IMG/VR virus record: IMGVR_UViG_3300025769_000752
Coordinates: 1-25,569 of that record
DNA length: 25,569 bases
Source: a virus
Direction: 5' to 3' (one strand)
Position numbers and translations under genes: made by a program. This document shows positions 16,904 to 23,096 of the stretch, piece by piece (position 1 is the stretch's first letter; each line of letters begins with the position of its first letter). The notes below the pieces were generated by a model. It ran no database searches and was not told the origin of the DNA. It saw only the letters and a list, made by a program, of their open reading frames with translations.

Positions 16904-19747
16904 TTAGTTAACTGTGATTGTCACGCGACCAGCTGCACCAGAGCCGCTGCCGTAAGCACCACCACCTCCAGGAGCTGCACCAGCCGCACCAGAGGAGTTG
17001 CCACCTCTACCGCCTACTCCAGATGTCCCAGAGGCAACGCCACTGCTCCTACCGCCTGTACCAGCGTAACTTCTGCTTTGATTAGAAGAGTATGTCGCTG
17101 GCCCATCACCGCCGCCTTCTGTTATTCTATTTATTGCTATTGAATGGCTACTTGTAACGCTGTCCCCACCATCAGCAGATGTTTCGTCTTCAGGACCAAA
17201 TGGGCCATTACCGTTATCACCGTTTTCTGATTTAAAAATAGCTGTACCACCGATAGCGGCAGTAAATGATATCTGTGAAAAGTTGTTACCACCTTGGCCT
17301 CCAGTGCCAACAGTAACTGTGATTGCACTGCTGATATCTGAAGCTAGCAAAACTATTCGTTGATAAGCACCACCACCGCCACCAACAGCTGAGTTACCAT
17401 TACCACCAGCACCCCATATTTGGATAACGACAAAGTTTGTACCATTAGGTACCGTGTAGCTTCCAGATGAGTTAAAGATGGTTTCTGTGGTTTGTGGCTT
17501 CCATTCGGCGTTACCTGATGACGAGTTAAATGATAACTTGTAACCATCTTGAGCGCCTGTAACTGTTAGTCGATCAAGTGTAAGTGATCCAGTTGTAATA
17601 GAAGAAGCGTTGATGTCTAAAGCGTTAACAACCGATGCAGTTACAAGTTCTGCCTGTAGTGCAGATGTATTAACTTGATTGGCTGAAATTGTACCAGTGG
17701 TAATGTTACCGCCATCAATGGTCGTTGTGTTGTTAGCATTGTTTATGGCTGAGGCTAAATCTTGCTGTACCCAATCTGTAGACGATCCAGCGACTGTTGA
17801 TATAAAAGTCGTATACCCCCAGTCAGTTGCATAGATAATGTCGCCGATGTTCTTAGACTGCGGAAATGTGTAACCAGACGTGGAGTTACCAATATTCTGC
17901 CTAAAAATGGTTGGTAGTGAACTTATTGTTGTTGTACCACCTGAGTTTGTTTGCTCTAAGACCCTGTTGTTTGAATTACTGAATCTTACGATACCATCAA
18001 ACGTAAAAACTTTTGTTGGTGTAGCGACAGTCACTGTAACAGAGCCACCAGAGGATGCTTCTATTGCTGTAAACCTTGCTTGCCAGTAACTTCCAGCACT
18101 CTGCGTGTTTACTGTAGGAGGTGTCTCAGTCCAGTTTGTAGGAAGTGTTGATCCAAATCCGGGAGGCGTACTTGAGAAGCTGTAGACACAAACAGAGTTA
18201 CTTGGAACAGGAGTTGACGGTGGATTAGCTTGAGCGGCAGTATAGTAAATCAATCCACTCGTAGACTTTAAACCTGTTGCACCTGTTGCTCCATCTTGAG
18301 CGAGCTTGCCTACTGTCCAAGTTAATGATGTGTCAATACCAGTAGGGCCGAGGACTGAAGCTAAGGCAGTTGCACCATAAAGCGTATTTGTTCCTGATGG
18401 GATAGTAGTATACCAACCGGTTGGGGCTGTCAGCGTATTCGTTGTAAAGTTATATTGACCGCCAGTTGGTGTACTTGGTGTATTTGCATCTCTTCTAAAT
18501 ACTGTCGCTAAGTAGGTTGAACGACCATCTGCACCATCTGATCCATCCTGAGCCATCAGCCTGACTGTTCCCCAAGTACCGGCTGTCTGAGATCCAGTGT
18601 CACCAGTAATTGAGAACTGGAAGTTACAGACATAAATGGGATCACTGCCAGAGGGAATACTAATACTCCATCCACTAGGAGCCGTTAAAACGTTAGTACC
18701 AAAGTTAAATGAGCCACCACTTGGGCTAGATGGAGCTGATGTTGCTCGTTGAAAGATTAGAGCCTGAAAGGTAGATTTACCGTTGTCACCCGGATTGCCA
18801 TTGGTGCCGTTCTGAGAGAGAACAACAGGTGTTGACCAGGTTAATGAGCTGTCTGTTCCTTCATTGCCAACAATCTGAGCTGAGGCAAGTGATGTATAGA
18901 TAGGATCGGTGCCAGATGGTACAGAGGTATTCCATCCAGTCGGAGGTGTTAAAGTTTGATTAGTAAAATTGAATGACCCACCAGTTGGTGCAGATGTAAT
19001 AGCTGAAGAAGATCTTTTGTAAATTTGAAGTTGAGCAACAGATCGACCATCATCTCCATCAACAGCGTTTACGCCTGGGTTGCCTTGTATACCTTGAGCG
19101 CCATCAGAACCATCAGATCCAGAAGCAGCCATAACCTTGGCAGTTGTAAAAGCTGAAGCGGCTACTGTGACTGTCTCTGTTGTACCGACTGCATAAGCAC
19201 TGATGACCCAGAGAAAGGAGCCTTGAGGTACGGTTGGTACATATGTGAGCCATCCATTAAAGTTAGCTCCACTTTGAGCAACAATGGTGGCATCAGAAAA
19301 GTCGTAAGTAAAATTACCATTCACAGTCGATGGTGCCGTCGAGCTGCTTGTGTTTACTTGGTATAAAAAAACTTGTGTATTGTTTGATGAGTTAGCATTG
19401 TTTCCTGGTGCGCCTGTAGAACCGGTGGCTCCAGTGGCACCAACGAGAGTTACCCATGATGAACCGTTGTAGACGACAGGACCATTACCAGATCCAGTTG
19501 GGTCCCAAGGGGAGACTGCATATCTGATCTGACCGCGCTTGGGATTAGAAGGTGCAGCGTCTGCTGACTGCATAGAATTTTCAGCTAGTAATCGGATTGC
19601 ATCTTCAATACTCTGAAGTTCATCATTAATTGGACCAGTGTTATCGTCAGTAAAACCAGCGTGAGTTCCAAAAGAGGTTGTTCTAGGTTTTATTTGATTG
19701 CGTAAAACCATTTTTACAATGGCATCAGTTTTGTCATTAACTGCCAT
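16904..19747 (-). CDS. Modular collagen-like and glycine-rich adhesin
   Basis: A 947-residue, Gly-, Ser- and Thr-rich protein. The N-terminal 100 residues look like a virion-anchoring part (NDELQSIEDAIRLLAENS helix, then YNGSSWVTLVG). Five short collagen-like Gly-X-Y spacers follow (about 103-117, 210-235, 313-324, 401-409, 485-493), separating related 75-95-residue modules with the pattern PTGGSFNF...LTAPTGW...IPSGTDPIY. The last 150 residues are a glycine-rich domain (YTVPNGTNFVVIQIWGAGG onward, then GGRGG and GGGGAYGSGSG) like those in host-recognition tips of phage adhesins. It probably trimerises and binds the host surface. GGGAGGCG precedes the ATG, and the upstream stop is four bases away. 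Confidence 0.8.
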   Translation of the reverse strand: MAVNDKTDAIVKMVLRNQIKPRTTSFGTHAGFTDDNTGPINDELQSIEDAIRLLAENSMQSADAAPSNPKRGQIRYAVSPWDPTGSGNGPVVYNGSSWVTLVGATGATGSTGAPGNNANSSNNTQVFLYQVNTSSSTAPSTVNGNFTYDFSDATIVAQSGANFNGWLTYVPTVPQGSFLWVISAYAVGTTETVTVAASAFTTAKVMAASGSDGSDGAQGIQGNPGVNAVDGDDGRSVAQLQIYKRSSSAITSAPTGGSFNFTNQTLTPPTGWNTSVPSGTDPIYTSLASAQIVGNEGTDSSLTWSTPVVLSQNGTNGNPGDNGKSTFQALIFQRATSAPSSPSGGSFNFGTNVLTAPSGWSISIPSGSDPIYVCNFQFSITGDTGSQTAGTWGTVRLMAQDGSDGADGRSTYLATVFRRDANTPSTPTGGQYNFTTNTLTAPTGWYTTIPSGTNTLYGATALASVLGPTGIDTSLTWTVGKLAQDGATGATGLKSTSGLIYYTAAQANPPSTPVPSNSVCVYSFSSTPPGFGSTLPTNWTETPPTVNTQSAGSYWQARFTAIEASSGGSVTVTVATPTKVFTFDGIVRFSNSNNRVLEQTNSGGTTTISSLPTIFRQNIGNSTSGYTFPQSKNIGDIIYATDWGYTTFISTVAGSSTDWVQQDLASAINNANNTTTIDGGNITTGTISANQVNTSALQAELVTASVVNALDINASSITTGSLTLDRLTVTGAQDGYKLSFNSSSGNAEWKPQTTETIFNSSGSYTVPNGTNFVVIQIWGAGGNGNSAVGGGGGAYQRIVLLASDISSAITVTVGTGGQGGNNFSQISFTAAIGGTAIFKSENGDNGNGPFGPEDETSADGGDSVTSSHSIAINRITEGGGDGPATYSSNQSRSYAGTGGRSSGVASGTSGVGGRGGNSSGAAGAAPGGGGAYGSGSGAAGRVTITVN

Positions 19748-19750
19748 CTT

Positions 19751-21373
19751 CTAGCGCCTCCCAGTTACTGCCACCTCAAAGTCAAATCCTGACAGGGAGA
19801 AGTCTTTTACAGTTGTAGATTCTTCGAATTTATATGAGAGGTAGCGACCACTTGCTCGGCTATCTAACTTGTAGTCTGTCGAGATGTTTAGGGTCTGCGT
19901 AGTACTATAGGAGGGTGCATCGCTCGATAGGTTGGCTGCACCAAATGTAAACTTAAAGTCCTTATCACTGTTTGTTGTTGTTACCTGGGGAATGATCTTT
20001 GAGATAACTTTGTAGCCACTTAAAGGAACTTGCATCTCATCTAAGTCAATACCAACTCTCTCAAGTTTAACTGGGAATGAAATCTCTGGATCTTTCTGTT
20101 GGGTCATTGATCCTAGATCCATTGAGTCTATCCCAAATATCCGGTGTGTGGATATCCCATTCGCTGCATCTGTGGCAGCTGCCATAATTAAGTGGCGGTC
20201 ATGTCCAGACTCTTGAGAGTAGTAGGTGCCACCCACGTTTGCGTAAGTAATACCAGCGTCAATACTTTGGTAGGTTTCAGTTGTATCTACTGAAGCCTGA
20301 CATCCGCTAAATACATTAGGGAGATCCATGAAAGACCAGGTGTTGTATCTGTAGTTGTAAACTGCGGCTCTGTTGCACCCATCTGTGTTTGTCATGGATA
20401 CCATGTCGTCACCACTAGGGTAGCAAAAGTAGATCTCTTCGAGGTCTTTGTTGCATACGACAAAGCATCTGTTTGTCTTAGAGTTATCTAAGGAAGCAAA
20501 GATGTAGTCTTTAACTTTGTTCTCAGCTATTGATTGCTGGGTGTTACCATCGGTGATGTAGATGTCATTGGTATCAAAGACGTAGTGTTTGCCTTCTACC
20601 TCGACAATACAGTTCTGATTGATGACGCCTACGTCACTAAAGAGCTTACGAAACTGGAAGATAAACTGACCACCTACGAAATCCATTCGCCATACCTGGT
20701 CGGTACTGTAGATTAAAAATGAGTTGCCTAAAGTGGCACCATCGATAATAGGCGTCGTCATCTCAACTAGGTCATTAAAACCAGCTGACTTGGTTGCGTC
20801 AGTTGCATCCCAGGAGCCAGGTACTGAGTTAGCTAGGGCAATGTCTGAGAAGCGAACTCGGTTAGGATAACTGCTGCTGCCCTCAGTGAGGTTCAAAGCT
20901 AATAAGAAGTCACCATAGGATCGAATAGCGTCACACCGCCAGGTGCTGTCCCAGTTAGGGAGGTTCGTAAAGTTTGTCGCTGAGGGTGTTCTGTGGATGG
21001 GTACACGTTCATTTCTGTTGATGTAGACAACATCCGCTAGTTGGGCACTCGTAAAGGGTACAAAGCTGCCAATGGTACTATTCATGTTACCACGGCTAGT
21101 TTGAGCTAATCCCTCGATAACCTCAAATCTAAAGTTAACGTAGAATAAAGTATCGTATCCGCTGCTGGATTTAAGAGAGAAGACGTGATGGGGAGCTGTA
21201 TCGGTACCGGTGTTACTGTTGATGACACGTCTGAATATCGGGGATCGGCTAACCTCGCCATTACTAAAGCGTACATTGTTAGCACGAGAGTAAGCATTGG
21301 GAGGTAAGTTAAATGAAGATACATCTGTGACGACACCAATAGAGCCTAGCTCGCGGATAGGTACATTAGCCAT
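19751..21373 (-). CDS. Probable tail protein (nozzle or stabilisation type)
   Basis: The frame is open to a GTG at 21415, but ATG 21373, five bases past the fibre stop, gives MANVPIRELGSIGVVTD and is preferred. The 540-residue product is beta-rich throughout, with FNLPPNAYSRANNVRFSNGE near the start, a pattern seen in many podovirus tail structural proteins (family memory). Other features are YNYRYNTWSFMDLPNVFSG around residue 330 and repeated short hydrophobic strands that may form a propeller, as in tail-nozzle proteins. It has no signal peptide or membrane helix. It sits between two fibre-type genes, so a tail tube, nozzle or fibre-attachment role is likely. The exact component is uncertain. 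Confidence 0.6.
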   Translation of the reverse strand: MANVPIRELGSIGVVTDVSSFNLPPNAYSRANNVRFSNGEVSRSPIFRRVINSNTGTDTAPHHVFSLKSSSGYDTLFYVNFRFEVIEGLAQTSRGNMNSTIGSFVPFTSAQLADVVYINRNERVPIHRTPSATNFTNLPNWDSTWRCDAIRSYGDFLLALNLTEGSSSYPNRVRFSDIALANSVPGSWDATDATKSAGFNDLVEMTTPIIDGATLGNSFLIYSTDQVWRMDFVGGQFIFQFRKLFSDVGVINQNCIVEVEGKHYVFDTNDIYITDGNTQQSIAENKVKDYIFASLDNSKTNRCFVVCNKDLEEIYFCYPSGDDMVSMTNTDGCNRAAVYNYRYNTWSFMDLPNVFSGCQASVDTTETYQSIDAGITYANVGGTYYSQESGHDRHLIMAAATDAANGISTHRIFGIDSMDLGSMTQQKDPEISFPVKLERVGIDLDEMQVPLSGYKVISKIIPQVTTTNSDKDFKFTFGAANLSSDAPSYSTTQTLNISTDYKLDSRASGRYLSYKFEESTTVKDFSLSGFDFEVAVTGRR

Positions 21374-21378
21374 ATAGC

Positions 21379-22278
21379 TTAACTTATCAAATATGCTTTG
21401 ACGATGAGGTTCCACTTCGAGCTATCGATTGTACTACCGCCTCCGTCGCCTTGATTGGTGTATTCTGCTATGCCTGATGATCCTACGCGGATGTATACAT
21501 TCGTGGAGTCCTTGCGAATACTGACACCCTCGTTTCCACCCGATGGATCTGCGTGTCCACTAGAGATTTGTATGATTTCACCAACTGCGTATCCTAAGTC
21601 AATGGATGTACATACGAGATCTAAAGTTACGAATGTAGGCACAGCTCCCAAAGAGTGAGTGTGGGTGTACAGGGTACCATTTGCAAAACTAGCGGCAGAG
21701 CTTTCAAACTTCGTTATGCCACTTGTAGCATCGACATAAGCCTTCACGGACTGCTGGGAGGGTACTGCCGTAGCTGAATTAGATGCCATGTCGTCTTCAT
21801 CTAAGAAGTCTAAAGTAGAGGCTGCGGTAGCTGAACTAAAGTATGGAACCTTGTTAGTAGCCTGGGTAAGACCGGCGAGGTCTGTAAGGATGTCATTCAA
21901 GCCTTGTCTAGCGTCCAGCTGCGTTTGTATAGCTGAGGTAACGCCATCGACGTAGTTGAGTTCTGCTGTGGTGGCTGTAACGCCATCGAGTAGGTTCAAT
22001 TCAGCTGCGGTTGATGTGACACCATCGAGGATATTTAGCTCAGCTGCTGTACTGGTAACTCCATCGAGAATGTTGAGTTCAGCTGCCGTACTTGTGACGC
22101 CATCCAGGATGTTGAGTTCAGCATGGGTCGCTGTGACTGCGCCGGTTACACCTGGGAATGAAGCTTTGATAGTACCTTTGATGAGGCGTAGGTGGTCATC
22201 AGCTGCTGAGAGGGCGTCGGTTGAGGCTGGGTTTGAACTATTGAGGCTATCAATGTACGTTCCGGATTCTAGAGCCAT
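21379..22278 (-). CDS. Tail fibre with 13-residue repeats
   Basis: A 299-residue protein preceded by AAAAGGTAATAAACC. The N-terminus (YIDSLNSSNPASTDALSAAD, then DHLRLIKGTIKASFPGVTG) is the standard opening of many short phage fibres. Residues 53-116 hold five 13-residue units of AELNILDGVTST(A/T) type, which form a stalk in other fibre proteins. A coiled-coil hinge (VPSQQSVKAYVD) follows, then a compact beta-rich tip (180-299) with LGAVPTFVTLDLVC and YAVGEIIQISSG. It probably makes a trimer at the tail. It is the first virion gene after the long intergenic region, so it is likely first in the late transcript. Confidence 0.85.
   Translation of the reverse strand: MALESGTYIDSLNSSNPASTDALSAADDHLRLIKGTIKASFPGVTGAVTATHAELNILDGVTSTAAELNILDGVTSTAAELNILDGVTSTAAELNLLDGVTATTAELNYVDGVTSAIQTQLDARQGLNDILTDLAGLTQATNKVPYFSSATAASTLDFLDEDDMASNSATAVPSQQSVKAYVDATSGITKFESSAASFANGTLYTHTHSLGAVPTFVTLDLVCTSIDLGYAVGEIIQISSGHADPSGGNEGVSIRKDSTNVYIRVGSSGIAEYTNQGDGGGSTIDSSKWNLIVKAYLIS
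21931..22122 (-). repeat. 39-bp tandem repeat, five units, in fibre gene
   Basis: Five units of 39 bp encode AELNILDGVTST-type segments. All keep the frame, so a gain or loss of a unit would lengthen or shorten the fibre stalk without breaking it. Units differ at several silent positions, which suggests protein-level selection. Confidence 0.9.
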
Positions 22279-22444
22279 GGTTTATTACCTTTTGTGTAAT
22301 CTTAGGAGAGGCAGTGCCTCCATGTTTTAAAATTGGCCCTCTACTTAAGAAGGCCGAACAACAACAACAACAAGCCGAACCCTTTAACGGCATTTTGAAA
22401 TCATTAGACATTTCTGGGTACCGGGGGTCGTTTTTGGCAGCCAT
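22250..22444 (-). CDS. Doubtful cysteine-rich mini-gene
   Basis: A 64-codon frame from ATG 22444, with alternative ATGs at 22411 and 22393. The shortest version begins MPLKGSACCCCCSAFLSRG. Five consecutive cysteines come from a short TGT repeat. No start has a convincing ribosome site, and the frame runs 29 bases into the fibre gene. Cys-rich small proteins do exist in phages, but chance is as likely here. If real, it could be a metal-binding or lipid-modified peptide. Low confidence. Confidence 0.2.
   Translation of the reverse strand: MAAKNDPRYPEMSNDFKMPLKGSACCCCCSAFLSRGPILKHGGTASPKITQKVINHGSRIRNVH
22308..22320. promoter_or_regulatory. Dyad in fibre-gene leader
   Basis: GAGGCAGTGCCTC is a perfect dyad (6 bp each side of one central base) 30 bases before the fibre ATG. 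It could be a repressor operator or a small 4-bp hairpin in the mRNA leader. It also overlaps the doubtful mini-gene. Confidence 0.35.
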
Positions 22445-22504
22445 GGTACCAGAATTGGCACTACAATAGGCTAAGTCATTGATATTGCTAGGTTTGCATG
22501 AACG

Positions 22505-22521
22505 TCAGATAAACTATCTGA
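22505..22521. promoter_or_regulatory. Perfect 7-bp hairpin
   Basis: TCAGATA and TATCTGA flank three bases. No T-run follows on either strand, so it is a possible operator, RNA-processing stem or weak terminator in the leader of the virion genes. Confidence 0.45.
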
Positions 22522-22545
22522 GGGTCATCATGAGTATACTTTTGA

Positions 22546-22567
22546 GACATTAGGCTTTGGACATTAG
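22546..22567. repeat. Direct repeat GACATTAG, two copies 14 bp apart
   Basis: GACATTAG occurs at 22546-22553 and 22560-22567, followed by GC and CC. AGGCT/AGCCT (22552-22556 and 22566-22570) also form a small dyad across them. This could be a paired protein-binding site; chance is possible for so short a repeat. Confidence 0.35.
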
Positions 22568-22575
22568 CCTCTGAA

Positions 22576-22612
22576 ATTTGTCGGCATAAGGCCTTTTATT
22601 TTAACGACAAAT
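22576..22612. promoter_or_regulatory. 8-bp inverted repeat with AAGGCCTT inside
   Basis: ATTTGTCG (22576-22583) and CGACAAAT (22605-22612) are perfect complements around a 21-base AT-rich loop containing the palindrome AAGGCCTT (22588-22595). It looks like a protein-binding dyad or a stem-loop. The AT-rich loop would melt easily. Confidence 0.45.
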
Positions 22613-22633
22613 CGGGACATGGTTCATACTATA

Positions 22634-22695
22634 GTTACTCCTAAGTCTCGACTAAGAGCTTGCCTTATAGCGGAAGCGGCAAGCTTCTGAGTAAC
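22634..22695. promoter_or_regulatory. Two-tier inverted repeat
   Basis: An inner stem AGCTTGCC/GGCAAGCT (22657-22664, 22678-22685) closes a 13-base loop. An outer stem GTTACTC/GAGTAAC (22634-22640, 22689-22695) encloses it, with a 16-base unpaired left arm. It borders the box array at 22705. No U-tract follows, so it is not a standard terminator. Confidence 0.5.
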
Positions 22696-22704
22696 CTCCA
22701 AGGT

Positions 22705-22815
22705 CCACCAATGATATCCAATGATACCACTAATGAATGACCAATGATACCACCAATGATATCCAATGATACCACCAATGATATCCAATGATACCACCAA
22801 TGATATCCAATGATT
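22705..22815. repeat. Iteron-like array of ten CCAATGAT boxes
   Basis: CCAATGAT starts at 22708, 22718, 22741, 22753, 22763, 22775, 22785, 22797 and 22807, with one decayed box (CTAATGAA) at 22730. Spacings are 10, 12, 11, 12, 10, 12, 10, 12 and 10 bp, averaging one helical turn, so all boxes face the same side of the DNA. The array is built of 22-bp units, each with two boxes; the last three units are near-identical and join end to end. The 22-bp period is not a multiple of three, and no gene covers it, so it is noncoding. It is likely a protein-binding array: origin iterons, a transcription control region or a packaging or partition site. Confidence 0.85.
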
Positions 22816-22874
22816 ATATGCACCGCGTCGGACATGACCTCAGTCTATCTCTTATAGGTCGCCATGGAGTTAAT

Positions 22875-22890
22875 CCCTTGTAGACAAGGG
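22875..22890. promoter_or_regulatory. Perfect 7-bp hairpin CCCTTGT/ACAAGGG
   Basis: CCCTTGT and ACAAGGG flank AG (or a six-pair stem with a TAGA loop). On the minus strand it is followed by ATTAACTCC, not a U-tract. It may be a terminator-like stem or an operator between nrdJ and the virion genes. Confidence 0.45.
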
Positions 22891-22917
22891 CTACATCAGT
22901 ACCTATATGTTGTACCA

Positions 22918-22992
22918 GGTAACCCATGGGAGTGCAGTTACCCTAGCTACTTCACGGTGGCACGACTGGGTGCAATCTCCTCATGGGTTGCC
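22918..22992. ncRNA. 75-base nested inverted repeat, possible structured RNA
   Basis: The outer arms 22918-22928 and 22982-22992 pair over 11 positions. Inward, GGAG (22929-22932) pairs with CTCC (22977-22980), TGCA with TGCA (22933-22936, 22971-22974), CCC with GGG (22941-22943, 22968-22970) and AG with CT (22945-22946, 22966-22967), leaving a 19-base terminal loop. Small bulges break the stem, as in natural RNAs. At the third outer position the plus-strand RNA makes a G-U wobble, while the minus-strand RNA has a C-A mismatch, so a plus-strand transcript folds better. This would run against every gene in the window. It could also act as a DNA cruciform or as part of the minus-strand leader. 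Confidence 0.5.
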
Positions 22993-23067
22993 GCCTTACT
23001 ATCTTAGTACTCTTTCTTTAACAGAAATCCCAGATTAAACTAATGTATTCAATGGTTTATGAGGTAC

Positions 23068-23090
23068 TTGAGGCGCGACTGACGCCTCAA
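23068..23090 (-). terminator. Hairpin just past the nrdJ stop
   Basis: Six bases past the nrdJ stop, TTGAGGCG and CGCCTCAA form a perfect GC-rich 8-bp stem around a 7-base loop. The position is right for ending the replication-gene message, but the next bases (GTACCTC on the minus strand) lack a U-tract. It may be a weak terminator or a 3'-end protecting stem. Confidence 0.55.
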
Positions 23091-23096
23091 CCACCG

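Noticed and set aside
22565-22620. 18-codon minus-strand frame (MSRFVVKIKGLMPTNFRG)
   Set aside because: Too short; its nearest AGGAG is about 18 bases from the ATG, and it overlaps the dyad at 22576-22612, which explains the sequence as well.
22705-22815. CRISPR array
   Set aside because: The units are 22 bp, directly adjoining, with no unique spacers and no cas genes.
22918-22992. tRNA gene, because of the 75-base length and 7-bp acceptor-like ends
   Set aside because: No T-arm or anticodon arm can be formed; the bases before the 3' arm do not pair as a T-stem, and no GTTCRA-type loop is present on either strand. It folds as one long hairpin.
22918-22992. Cobalamin riboswitch controlling the B12-dependent reductase
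   Set aside because: It lies downstream of nrdJ, not in its leader, and no B12-box was recognised; the nrdJ start overlaps the preceding gene.
22990-23066. Sigma70 promoter upstream of the virion genes
   Set aside because: A TAAGAT hexamer on the minus strand has no acceptable -35 at 16-18 bp; not enough to call.
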